Shown piece after piece: positions 12,739 to 23,739 of a stretch of DNA of 64,000 nucleotides. Origin of the DNA: Pholiota molesta (lineage: Eukaryota; Basidiomycota; Agaricomycetes; Agaricales; Strophariaceae); the NCBI GenBank assembly GCA_014925825.1, contig JACGCK010000022.1, positions 310,001 to 374,000 of the forward strand, read 5' to 3'. Under the pieces are notes generated by a model. The model was given only the letters and a program-made list of their open reading frames with translations. It was not told the DNA's origin and ran no database searches. Each line of letters opens with the position of its first letter. Position 1 is the stretch's first letter. The position numbers and the translations under genes were made by a program.

Positions 12739-13346
12739 TTTGCAGGTCGATATGGGATCGTAGAGGAGAGTGCGTGGAAGGAACAAAGGTGTATACGAGT
12801 CACTGCCCATATCACAGCACTCACGGAAAATGCCCGATGGGAACAGATAAGAATAAATAAGCGCTGTTTGGTTTGCTTCTGCAGCACACCTGTGCATGTT
12901 CAGTGCGTATTATACAATCCAGCGACCTGAGTGACGGAGTAGGGAAGATGTACACATTCTGTGGATCGTCCAAAACATGGGAATATCGGCTTTGGTTGCG
13001 ACGCCATTTCTTTACGATTTGCAGGTCGATATAGGAGAACAGAAGAGGGTGTGTAGAAGGAATGGCGGTGTATAAGAGTGCACAGCCCGTGTCAGACCAA
13101 CCTGCGGGAAGATGACCGATGGAACAGATAAGAATAGATGAGCGTTGTTTGGTTTATTTCACAGCGAAATAAATGCGCCCACAGCCAAAAGACCGGCCCC
13201 GCCGGGCAAGGCTGAAGACTGAAGCCTGAAGATTCTGAATCGGAAACACACAGGCTCGTTTAGTGCGCATTATATTCACCAGAGACCTGACAGTGAGTGG
13301 CAGATTTGGGAAGAGGTACGCATCCTTCGGATCGTCCAAAACGGAC
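12733..13346. repeat. Diverged direct duplication covering the NACHT gene start and upstream region
   Basis: Positions 12,733-12,979 and 13,001-13,346 align in the same order. Shared blocks are a GCCATTT start region with GCAGGTCGATAT, a GGAACAGATAAGAATA block, GCTGTTTGGTTT-like sequence, a TTATA..CCAG..GACCTGA block and GGATCGTCCAAAAC. The distal copy carries about 100 extra bases. The duplication separates the NACHT gene from HSP60, so one copy of the upstream region now faces HSP60. Confidence 0.7.
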
Positions 13347-13462
13347 CTGAGATATACGATTGTTTGAGTAGCCAGGCATGTTGGAAGAGGTTCGCGCCAG
13401 GAAGAACCAAGGAACTTTGGAAGAACTGAGGACGCGTCGCGGCAGTGGCCGGTCACGTGGGA

Positions 13463-13475
13463 TTCTAGAGTTTTC
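13463..13475 (+). promoter_or_regulatory. Candidate heat-shock element upstream of HSP60
   Basis: TTCTAGAGTTTTC matches the three-unit heat-shock factor pattern TTCnnGAAnnTTC with one mismatch (GAG for GAA). It sits 53 bases before the HSP60 ATG. A looser GAA-rich stretch lies at 13,400-13,430. It is plausible because HSP60 genes are classic heat-shock factor targets. Confidence 0.4.
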
Positions 13476-13527
13476 GATGGCGGAAAAAAGTTGAAATGGC
13501 TGCCAGCGCTTGCTCTCTCCCAACACC

Positions 13528-14275
13528 ATGCACCGTCTCTCCAATACCTCTGCCCGCTCCCTCCGTCGCGCTGCTGCAAAGGCATCCAAGGCCTCCGCAG
13601 CGCCTGTGCTCTCGCGCAACGCCCACAAGGACATCAAGTTCAGCAACGACGGCCGTGCGAGCATCCTCAAGGGTGTCGACATCCTCGCCAACGCAGTCCA
13701 GGTCACTCTCGGGCCCAAAGGTATGCTTCCACAGTGTCTCATACTCGTTCATCGCGCTCACCCATTTCGTAGGACGCAATGTCATCATCGAGCAGCCCTA
13801 CGGTGGCCCAAAAATCACCAAGGGTACGTAACTTCCCCCTCTTCCGAATGCTTCCGCTCACACCTTCTGCAGATGGTGTTACCGTTGCCAAAGCTATCTC
13901 ATTAAAGGACAAGTTCGAGAACCTTGGTGCTCGGTGAGTTTTCTCCGTCTCTTTCTCTGTATCACTATTCTGAAGACGGAATTTTCTCCCCAGTCTCATC
14001 CAGGATGTCGCGTCTAAGACAAATGAAGTTGCCGGAGACGGTACCACAACGCCACCGTCCTTGCTCGCGCCATCTACTCAGAGGCGTCAAGAACGTCGCC
14101 GCAGGTTGCAACCCCATGGACCTCCGCCGTGGCTCCCAGGCTGCGTTGACCGCGTCGTTGCGTTCCTCTCAGCGCACACCAAGACCATCACCACACCGCA
14201 GAAATTGCTCAAGTGCCACCATCTCCGCCAACGGCGACACCCATGTCGGAAACCTCATTGCCCAGGCTATGGAGA

Positions 14276-14315
<40 letters not shown>

Positions 14316-15494
14316 TACCATCGAGGATGAGATTGAGATCACTGAAGGCATGCGCTTCGACCGCGGTTTCATTTCTCCCTACTTTGTCACCGACGTCAAG
14401 TCCCAGAAGTCGACTTCGAAAAGCCCCTGATCCTCCTCTCAGAGAAGAAGATTTCGCTTCTCCAGGACATCCTTCCTTCTCTTGAGGCCGCTGCCCAGGC
14501 CCGCCGCCCCCTCGTCATCATTGCTGAAGACATCGATGGTGAGGCCCTCGCGCCTGCATTCTCAACAAGCTCCGTGGCCAGCTCCAGGTCGCTGCTGTGA
14601 AGGCCCCCGGATTCGGAGACAACCGCAAGAGCATCCTCGGCGATCTCGCCATTCTTACCGGCGGTACCGTCTTCACAGACGAGCTCGATATCAAGCTCGA
14701 GCGTGCCACCGCAGACATGCTCGGCTCTACCGGTTCCATCACGATCACCAAGGACGATACCATCATCCTCAACGGCTCCGGCGCCAAGGACGCATTGCTG
14801 CCCGCTGCGAGCAGATCCGCTCGATCATCGCTGACCCTCCACCTCCGAATTCGACCGCAGCAAGCTCCAGGAGCGCCTGGCCAAGCTGAGCGGCGGTGTC
14901 GCCGTCATCAAGGTCGGCGGCGCCTCCGAGGTCGAGGTCGGCGAGAAGAAGGACCGCTACGACGACGCGCTCAACGCGACCCGCGCTGCGTGGAGGAGGG
15001 TATCTGCCCGGAGGAGGTGTCGCGCTGCTCAAGGCGTCCCTCCAGCTAGCCACCACGTCGCCCTCCTCCGGCGCTGGCTCCACCAACTCCCCTGTGTCTC
15101 CTACCGCCACCCCGATCGCCACCGTGAACTTCGACCAGGAGCTCGGTGTGGCCATCATCCGCCGTGCGCTCACGGGCCCTGCGCGCGCGATCCTGACGAA
15201 CGCGGGCGAGGAGGCGTCCGTGATCATCGGCACGCTGCTGAAGACTTACGGCGCGGAGGACAAGTTCGCGTGGGGGTACGATGCGGCGCGGGGCGAGTAC
15301 GTGGACATGGTCGCGAGCGGCATTGTGGACCCGCTGAAGGTCGTGCGGACGGCGCTGGTGGACGCGTCGGGCGTGGCGAGCCTGCTGACGACGAGCGAGG
15401 CGTGTGTCGTGGACGCGCCGGAGGCGGAGGAGAAGGGCCTGCGGGCGGGATGGGAGGCATGGGTGGGATGGGCGGGATGGGGGGTTCTAAGTAG
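13528..15494 (+). CDS. HSP60: Mitochondrial chaperonin HSP60 (GroEL family)
   Basis: This is the mitochondrial matrix chaperonin that folds imported proteins together with HSP10. It starts at ATG 13,528 with an arginine- and alanine-rich targeting peptide ([16 protein letters not shown]). [13 protein letters not shown], the nucleotide-binding TLGPKG, and [13 protein letters not shown] follow, then [24 protein letters not shown], the [11 protein letters not shown] block and [10 protein letters not shown]. The typical glycine/methionine tail (GGMGG repeats, then SK and TAG at 15,492-15,494) closes the gene. Three short introns are near the 5' end. The first 0.5 kb and nearly all of the last 0.5 kb read cleanly. 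Between about 14,050 and 15,004 the frame breaks at least eleven times, each by loss of one C or G, and once more near 15,441. The protein is essential and the substitutions look neutral, so errors in the sequence are far likelier than a pseudogene. Confidence 0.95.
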
Positions 15495-18400
15495 GCGCGG
15501 ACGGCAACTGAGCATGGTGCCGGCGTAGTGGCTGGACAAGACCAAAAGTACCCCCGTTATACATCCTATGCTTATCTCGCTTCTTTTTATTCGTTATTTT
15601 TTCGTGTCGTCTCGTGCATCTACCCCCGTTCCCCACCTGCATTGCTCCCATTTTATGTTTTTAGTTCATTTGTTGTTTACTGGTTATTGTTTTTGGCTGT
15701 CCGCTGCTGCTGCTTATGTGTAGGCGCTGTGGACAGTCCTCATCCCCGCTCATGTTATACATAGATACATTAATACATACACTGCATGGATCCATGTCCT
15801 TATGTGTGGGCGCTTAGGTAGATAGGTGTGCATAGAGAGGTGTTGACAATGATCAGTTGGATGCTGAATATGGCTTGAAAGCTTTTTTCGCGGCAACCAC
15901 ACACTGAACTTGAATTCTGGACTTGAATTCTGCCCTTAAGTACTGCCAGGTACTGCCCTTTGTGTGCGTTTTAATGTATTTGTCGCCAGTAAGTACTTCA
16001 GGTTGACTTCAGGCTTCAAGCTTCAAGGGTCTTCGATGCGTAGCATATAAGTGTCCGGATGTCCAACATTCATGTGAGACTTAGAATAAGTACCAGTAGG
16101 CAATCCTTGATTTATAGCGCCCATGCACCCGTTGATGCATCTGCGTATATGAATCTGATAGCCGCCGGCGCATCAGCGCGTGACTGACCTCTCCGAGCAC
16201 GCAAAAGGAGCTTCCTAAACCCCGTCAACAACTTATGTGGATCGTAGCAGTCCGTGATGGGCAATGGTGGTGTTGTTGACTTAACTGACCCCATGGTGGG
16301 TAGAGAGTTCCGAGCTCCGAGTCCTCAAGATTGGCTTTGCGGGCGCGATCGTTGATGTGATTTTTGTACGTGGTCCAAGGCAAGAATTAATATAAGAGAC
16401 GACTACGGTCCGACTTATCTTTGAATCCAGCACAATTCAATTCAATTGAGTGAGCACATTTTCATGTTGAACGATATGAATTAGGATCTTCGATGTCATC
16501 CAGATTCCAGATTTCAATTTGAAGCCCTGTATAGTATGTTGTAGGAACCTGTGATTGACCTAGTGTGTCCATATTTTAGCTCCTACGTCAAGACATCACC
16601 ACTTACATTGAGTTTTTCGCCGTGAGGACCTGGCGAGGCAAGCGTTGCGAATAACGGACGAGAAATTAAATCCACACTATTGCCTTGCTCTAGAGTCTCT
16701 ACCCCGTGGGCACGACGTAGATGCCGCTAGGCGCCCATCATCATCAGCGCCCTGCCCGACATACTCCATTCATCTTGGCACCTGTTATTCCAAGCCGGCT
16801 TTCATCTGCTTTAGTCAAAGCATGAAATCTTCGTTCTTTGTATTCCGCAACACCCATTCCTGGGCAGTAAAATTCCGATCATTCGGATAATAAACGCACA
16901 AGATATCACTAATTCGACTTTACCGTCGGAAGACCTTGCGTATGTGACTTGCAGAAGCAGTGTTTCCAGCTGAGACTGAATTAACCACAACGGATTCAGA
17001 AGTATAATTGTAGCTATTTTACGGCTGAAAACCTCCGAGCCACGCAAGAGCCACGAGCCAGAGTAAGTATCTATGATACCTATAGTTCTGTGAAAGGTTG
17101 CTACCACCCTTGATCTGTATATTGTATATACTCCATTGGCCGGATTATTTGCAGTTTGAACAGCAATCCGCAGTGCCTCGGTAGGCCCAATAGGTATTTT
17201 AACGTCATGACCGTTCATCTCGCCTTCAGGCTCAGGTAGTAATTGAGGTGCCGGGACTCGGAATGTGGGTAGGCTAGGAAGTTAAGATGCATACCCGACT
17301 ATGGAGCATCATGCGGGCGCGCGAAGTCGCTCGATAAGCAAGCCCCAATCTTTGGCGGCTGGCCGCAGGTTTTCGTCAGTGGTGATGCGGTGTGTAGTGC
17401 CCTCGTACTTTTTCGAGTAGCCATTTTTCTATTCGTAGTCCTATTATTGTCCCCATGACTGACTAATTATATTTATTTGGCCAATGACGACGACCTATGA
17501 TGCTCGACCAATAATAAATCTGTGCATACTAACGCCGTGCGCTTGCGATGATCTACATACCCACACTCATGACCATCGGCCTCAACTCGCCCTTGCCCAC
17601 GGCAATTGCGCTGCACTGACTATTTCAGAGCTTTCGGTCTTTGCACTCCTCAAACCAAACCATCCATTCGCTGCTGGATCAACCCGCCAGTGGCGGAAAT
17701 GAGAGATGGCTACCCAAAGTACCAGCTCATCATGTCAACGTCACTCCTTTGCGGCAACTGAGTACTGAATACCCATCAAGCGGTGAATATCGTCGGCATT
17801 GTCAGGTATTTGCCTCAGCGGAGAGGTGCCTACCACGGCCTGGACTCGATCGATCTACTGAATTTCAAAGCTTCATGTGAAGAGGTTTATGTTTTCTGTG
17901 AATTGAACCTCAACGATACTTATGTCGCCCTCATGCCACTGCTAGTCAACCGTGGTAATATTTGATCATCATCCTATCAATCTCCATCAAGATGTATTGG
18001 CCGTTACCTTTTATGGTCAGGTCATGTTGAATTACAACAGCCGACAGTGGATGTAAGGACGCCTACTATTAGTCATTTTGAGTATCTGAAGCCTGAGGAC
18101 CAATGCTATCGAATGTCTAGCTACCTTTAGATTTCCTGTACATGTTGAAAGACTTCAGAAATATCTATCACTGGCACGAAATGATAGATCTTCCACGGGA
18201 GCTTACAATAGCCTTCCTGGATCTCACCCCACTGTAAGCTCCTTCTGATCTTACCGGTTTTGTGTGTATGTAACAATAAAGCCGTTCCACGACCTCACAT
18301 ACCGTATTAACCCGGATGTTGGCTTACGTCTATGCTCATGTGGGCTCGTTTGGGGCCGGCTCACGACGTACACGAGGAGTCAGTTCCACCTGCATCCACG

Positions 18401-19278
18401 CCACTCTGAATCCAGACCTCACTACGCCGGACTTGTTGCAAACTTCTCCTTCAGCAATATTCTCATCTGAAGAGCCTCTTTGCAGTACACTGGTGCCCAG
18501 CCTCTTCTGAGGCATAACTCCATTGTCCATGCATCATTTGATCTCAGTATACAGGATAGGCCAGTCGACGACGTTGTTCCTTTCCACATGCTTTCACAAT
18601 CCTCGATCAGAGTTATAAATACTCGGCATTCTCACATTCTATCATTTTCGACACAAAACTTACATACGTGATCCAACTCACCATTTACCCTACAAGAACA
18701 TGCGTAGGCCACCAGCCCAGTCCTAGAGAAATTTATGCTCTAATAAGCTAGCAGGAAAGATTGTATCTGAATTCTACAACGGCGCGCGTGCCGTCTGGCC
18801 GCGGTGAGTAATCTGGCCGCGGCGAGTAAAGCTATGTATTTCGCTCCAATTTTTTTTGGCAGAAGCGCAGTCAAACATCGGGCCATTGGGCTATTCCGTG
18901 AGAGTACTGGGTCTATAACTGCACGGGGAGCTATTTTTGCCGGAACGCCCATGGCTAATTTACATTCTGAAACGGTCAAAGCATGGAAGGCTGCGCAATT
19001 GGTTTAGAAGTGGAACATTTGTCATACTAAACCATGCCCGTTCATCTCTCATAATTATATACTTAGAAGGGTGTCAATTGTAGTAAACGTTCTATTCGGG
19101 AACAGCCAACGGCAACATTGCAGTTGGCATGCGCAACTAACGAGATTTGTCAAGGGATCTCACATTCCAAAATCCTTCAAATAGCCACGGTGGTTCGATT
19201 CCCTCTTTTTTTCGCATCCTGTCCTACCCATACCCCCACACGAGAATAGACCTAGACAACTCTTACTATCTATTCAAA
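15495..19278. other. Long intergenic region without a supported gene
   Basis: The first 300 bases are the HSP60 3' region with a T-rich stretch. Beyond that are only short open stretches. One on the minus strand at 16,294-16,112 begins MGSVKSTTPPLPITDCYDPH and could be a first exon. One on the minus strand at 17,218-16,811 (135 codons) has protein-like sequence (TEALRIAVQTANNPANGVY) but no family I recognise. Plus-strand pieces at 17,641-17,965 are similarly unassigned. These may be remnants of decayed genes. No RNA gene or mobile element is evident. Confidence 0.4.
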
Positions 19279-20362
19279 ATGGTGTTTGTTGCTGGATTAA
19301 CGGCTCTTGCCTTAGCTTCGGCTGCTTCTGCTCAAATGGTAGGTTATTTGCAATGCGAAACGACAAATCCATTCCATATAACTCACTCGATGCATCCTGT
19401 AGACTATCCAAGTCGGCGCCGAAGCTTCTACGCAAGGCGGTATTTTCCAATACATCCCCAACAGCGTCACTGCAACGAACGGCACGGTCATCACCTTCCA
19501 ATTCTCCGGAGCGTACGAGCCCTTCTCCTTATATTTCATGTACAAGTTCATTCAAAGAATGCTCATTATTATGCACAGTCCAGGAAACCACTCTGTGACA
19601 CAATCATCGTTCGCCGACCCATGTACCCCTCTTGCAGGTGGCTTCGATTCTGGCTGGATCCTCCTGCCCACTGCGCCCACCCCCGTGCCCGAATGGAACC
19701 TTACCATCACCGATGACTCTAAGCGTATGTCCTCCCATAGGTTATCAAAAATAAAAGTACAATTCTTTAACTCCAAAATAACAGCTATTTGGTTCTTCTG
19801 CAAGCAACTCGCGCCCATGCCTCATTGCAGCGCAGGTACATTTATAAAATACATTTATCATGTTGTTTCTGAAGGTGCTGATATTTCTATCTCTTAAAGG
19901 AATGGTTGGCGCTATCAACGCACCTACGACCGGTAACAACACGCTCGCCAACTTCCAAAAGAACGCCCTGGCCTTCCAAGGTGCTTCCGGAGTACGTCAA
20001 AAATGTTCTCTGATGGAAATTGCTTTCTAACGTACTGCCATTTAATCTAACAGCAAGCCGTCGGTGCCCTCGTAGGTATTGGAGCCTCCGCCTCCGCCGG
20101 CATTGGCCCCGTCCCCACAGACGGCGCAGTCTTCGGTGTTCCCTCCGGTGCGGCCACTGGCACTAACACCGCCTCGTCGCCCACCGCGACCTCCCCATCC
20201 TCGGGAACCGGCGCACCCGCGACCACGGGCACCGGCGCGCCAGCGACGACTGGCACCACGACCGGCGCGCCCGCTGCGACGACCACTAGCGGCGCGTCTG
20301 GCCTCGGCGCGAGCCTCTTCTCCGTGGCGCTTGCGGCCCTCTTCGGTATCAGCTTCGCCTGA
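19279..20362 (+). CDS. Secreted GPI-anchored cupredoxin-like serine/threonine-rich protein
   Basis: The product starts MVFVAGLTALALASAASAQM, a signal peptide. Exon 2 gives a single cupredoxin-like beta-sandwich beginning TIQVGAEASTQGGIFQYIPN. The first copper-ligand region is PGNHSVTQSSFADPC and the second is WFFCKQLAPMPHCSAGMVGAINAP, which supplies Cys, His and Met. Four to six introns of about 50-100 bases separate the exons. The C-terminal third is low-complexity Gly/Ala/Thr/Pro repeats (GTGAPATTG-like), a likely O-glycosylated stalk. A hydrophobic tail, SLFSVALAALFGISFA, suits GPI-anchor addition. The stop is TGA at 20,360-20,362. The family is common in basidiomycete cell walls, where function is poorly known; a blue-copper site is plausible because the ligands are present. 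No frame break is evident. Confidence 0.85.
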
Positions 20363-21252
20363 AGCGCTAAAAGTATCGCGATTCGGAATGCCGTGGTTTT
20401 TCTTGTTTCTTCTCGTACTTTTGGCGCGCGAGCCACCTCGAGTCGTCATGCTACTACTTTGTGCCTGCGTAGTAGTTTAAGCTGTCGTTACTTCGTATCC
20501 TAGTGGCTACTTAGAGTGTACGGTTCGTAGGGATGACTACGTAGATAAATGTAGTATTTTAATTTGGGACAATTTGAATCCTCATTCTTCTGGATCAATG
20601 CTAAGGTTGTTGGTCAATGGAGTTGTGATGGCTCAATAATTACTCGAGTATCAATTCAGAGTGTACTTCATTCCCAGGTCAAACCTAATTGATAATTAAC
20701 TGCACAGATGTGCATCCTATCCTAGCGTTTACTGGCTTTTATGGACTACTTGATTTAGTTTACTTAAGGAGACGGAGTAGGGTAGGGATACATGCAAACA
20801 TGATAATAATATAATGGAAGTGGTACGTGTAAGAAGTGTGCGATCGCTTAGGACGGACTTGTCAGAATCTTTTGGCCAATTTTTGGCAGCCGCTTTTATA
20901 CCCAATAACTGATCACCAATTGATCTTTTTGATACGTAGACGAAGCTAGTATTTTTGATTAGATTTTCCATTTTTTCACTGCTAAATTGGGCTTGTTAAA
21001 TGGCACGCAATGTCTTGGTTGAAGAATAAGCGCTGGCGGCGCGTGAAGCTGCATGAAGGCCGATCGAGTTGGGGTACGTTGTGTTTTGGAAGATGTTGAA
21101 GAAGCCATCAAGCAAAATCTCTTCCCCCAACACAATGTAAAATTAGGTAGGAATGGGCAGAATATATAGCACAACAGGTGAGGCAATCGCTCAACCTTCA
21201 AAATCACGGTGCATCATCGTTCCCAGTTTGAGGCCATACCATGATTAATTAC
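20363..21252. other. Intergenic, no supported gene
   Basis: This is the 3' side of the cupredoxin gene and of the convergent gene to its right. It is AT-rich with only short antisense open stretches. I see no gene, repeat or element. Confidence 0.5.
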
Positions 21253-22343
21253 TCAGATATACATCCCGCCCTCGCCAATCTCCGTCGTCCGCTTCGCCAC
21301 TCTGGCCTTCTCCCCCCATCGCGCAGCTTCCACGTGCGCGATCTTCTCCCCGAGCGCTTCAAACGCGAGGCGCTGCGCCTCGTCGATCAGGGCCGGGGCC
21401 AGTTCGCGGCGGGGTCGTCCTGGGCCAGCTGTGCAAAGTTGGAGGGCGCGATGTCTTTCGGGGCGGGCGGGGGGTGTGCGGCGCGGGGACGAGGAGGAGG
21501 GTGCCGGGGAGGGGGTGGGGGTGGGGAGGCTGAAGAGGGCGAGGAAGGCGGCGGATGTGGATTGGATGAGGTTTGGAGGGGCGAATGGGCGGGCGCCGGT
21601 GTTCTGTGATGGCCAACAATTTACCGATTTAGCAAAGCGGATTAAAGACATGATGTGGAGGTAAATGGGGAGTGGGCCGTGTGCTTACTAGGAAGGCCGT
21701 GTCCTCCGCCGTGGATAGGTAGCGCAGCGGCGCCTCGTGGAATGGGATTGGCGCGTCCGTGGCGTATATGGGGACAGGGTAGGAGTCAAGCAAAGATAGG
21801 CTGTGGGTATCATATATCGCATGTCAGCGCAGGAAATGGAGCGGCAGGGTAGCGATATGAAGCGCACCTCTTCGGCTTGAAGGCTCCCAGGATGAACTTG
21901 GCGTATGGGTGCATGGCAGACAGTGGGAGCCTGGATAAGGCCTCGGAGATAATGACGGTACTTTCGTCCATGCAGGTTGAAAGACCAGCCCTATCTTTAC
22001 GCAATTCGTTAATTGAGCGTACGCGTCGCATTAATGAGCTGAGAACCCACCTGTACTTTTCACATATACAGCAGCGCTCTGCTCTCCTAGATCGGCACCT
22101 TTTGCCCAGAGTCTCGCAAAATCGCCAGTAGCTACGAGCAGACCTTTGCCCTGGGGAGTGTCGCCGGCGATCTTGACGTCGAAGTTGACGGGCACAGGCG
22201 CGATGCTGAGCGGTCGAACTTCGTCCTCCTCGTCGTCGGACTCGATGTTGTAGCGCGGAGGCACTGTGTCGGAGAGGGGGTCAACATCCTGTTGTGCGTG
22301 AGGTAGGCAGAAGCATAGGTATGGGCGAGGAAGGACGTACCAT
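21253..22343 (-). CDS. Probable proteasome assembly chaperone (PAC1-like), hypothetical
   Basis: The start is ATG at 22,343. That ATG alone forms exon 1 and is followed directly by a GTACGT donor. Exon 2 then gives DVDPLSDTVPPRYNIESDDEEDE. Conserved-looking blocks are GLLVATGDFARLWAKGADLGEQ, ESTVIISEALSRLPLSAMHP, LLDSYPVPIYATDAPIPFHE and FAPPNLIQSTSAAFLALFSLP. The C-terminal end is EALGEKIAHVEAARWGEKAR and the stop is TGA at 21,253-21,255. The PPNLIQSTSAAFLALFSLP block resembles the PN(I/L)xxxxxAxxL segment of PAC1-type proteasome assembly chaperones. I rate that assignment low and the gene itself high. One or two frame breaks near 21,390-21,460 fit the window-wide loss of single bases. It is divergently paired with the myosin light chain gene 130 bases away. 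Confidence 0.65.
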
Positions 22344-22473
22344 GGTATGTGTTGTTGTGAAGATGAGGACGCGTACTATTGGAGAGATCTAAAGGTGGTG
22401 GGCAACAGACGCAAACAGCGATCCAGGATTGGGCAGGTTGGCCGCATTGTTCAACTGAACACAATCATCCACC
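22344..22473. promoter_or_regulatory. Short bidirectional promoter region
   Basis: Only 130 bases separate the two divergent start codons at 22,343 (minus) and 22,474 (plus). Each start codon is immediately followed by an intron donor (ATG|GTACGT and ATG|GTATGT). The two genes must share this control region or place elements in their first introns. Confidence 0.55.
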
Positions 22474-23362
22474 ATGGTATGTCCCACACCGTCCTCCCCG
22501 TCCCCAACGCTAACGCGGCCTTCCCCTAGAGCGACAACGCAGGTACGCCCAGTTCATCTGTTCCCGCCGATCGTGATCGTGATCGCTGACCACCGCCCTC
22601 CCACAATGCGCATCTGCCTCCGCGCCTGCATCTTACTTTAACCCCCAGAATACAAAGAGGCCTTTGCGCTATTCGACAAACGCGGCACGGCGCTGTCCCC
22701 CGCGACACGCTCGGGGACCTCCTGCGGGCGCTCGGGCAAAATCCCACCCAGGCCGAGGTTGCAGATATCGTCGCCGCCGCACCTAGAGAGGGTACGTCTG
22801 TGCCACCACGCGCGCGTTCTTGGCTTGTTTCCGGTCGCTCATGTAGTTACTTGCTGTAGTCGACTACAAGACCTTCCTCGCAATTCTCAACAGGCCTGAC
22901 GGGTTCAAGCCCGCAGGCACTCCTGGTGCGTCTTCATCCTTCGATCTGTTCATTCATGCAAAGATGCTGACGTTCCATTTCCCTTTTTCCTCTCTTACGA
23001 CCTCCTCGCGCCTATCAACCTACCCATCTACCGGCATTTTAGACGAGTTCATCCGCGGCTTCCAGGTGTTCGATAAAGAGGGCAACGGCTTCATCGGCGC
23101 AGGCGAGCTGCGCTACGTGCTCACCCAGCTCGGCGAGAAGATGAGTGACGAGGAAGTTGACGAGCTGCTCAAAGGTGTCCAGATCGGCGCGTGAGTGCCC
23201 TTACTTGCATTCTTCTTTCCCTTCCTATCTCCTCCTTCTATCTTTGGCATTTTCTTTTGCTCGATAATGCAATGCTGACTGACGTTTGCCACATCCCATA
23301 GCGACGGCAACGTCAACTACGAATCCTTTGTACGCACTATTCTAGTCAATGAGGGGGTGTGA
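22474..23362 (+). CDS. cdc4: Cdc4-like essential myosin light chain (EF-hand protein)
   Basis: A protein of about 140 residues of the calmodulin superfamily, spread over six exons. Exon 1 is only ATG, followed by a GTATGT donor. Exon 2 gives SDNA and exon 3 [14 protein letters not shown]. Later exons give [21 protein letters not shown] and [20 protein letters not shown], then [20 protein letters not shown] and [16 protein letters not shown]. The stop is TGA at 23,360-23,362. The calcium loops are degenerate ([13 protein letters not shown] and [13 protein letters not shown]), which fits an essential light chain better than calmodulin. In fission yeast Cdc4 binds myosin II in the cytokinetic ring; that role is inferred here. 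One missing G near 22,687 breaks exon 3 and is probably a sequence error. Confidence 0.85.
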
Positions 23363-23739
23363 ACACCATCCACGCGTCAGGATAGTTCATTGCGGCAGTG
23401 TAGGTAAGGTTATTTGGACGTGTGCGATGTGTAGAAATGTTATCAATTGCGTTCATTCATCGGGTTGTTTACCATTCATCCAATTCATTTGTTTCGCTCA
23501 GGATTCGCGATGATTGATGCACTTTTTGACTATTCAACCCAATGCTGGAGCACTGATACTTTGACTGATCAACATCCGAATCCTGTATTTATAATTATCT
23601 CAATTCAAGCAGTGGTACAACAATAAATTAATTGATCATGGAAAAGCGATGTACTAGATGTAGAGACCTCTATCAGGCCGACAAGACAGCAGGGCGTAGA
23701 CGCTTTCTCTGCGGAAAACCGCTGAGCTCCATCAGCGCC
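23363..23739. other. Short intergenic gap between convergent genes
   Basis: About 380 bases between two convergent stop codons. Nothing beyond 3' flanking sequence is visible. Confidence 0.5.

Noticed and set aside
13528..15494. HSP60 as a pseudogene
   Set aside because: The breaks are all single C/G losses in a highly conserved essential gene, clustered in 1 kb, and similar losses occur in neighbouring genes. Sequence error explains this better.
18740..19007. Short overlapping frames on both strands with alanine-rich sequence
   Set aside because: No homology pattern, start context or splice structure supports either strand.
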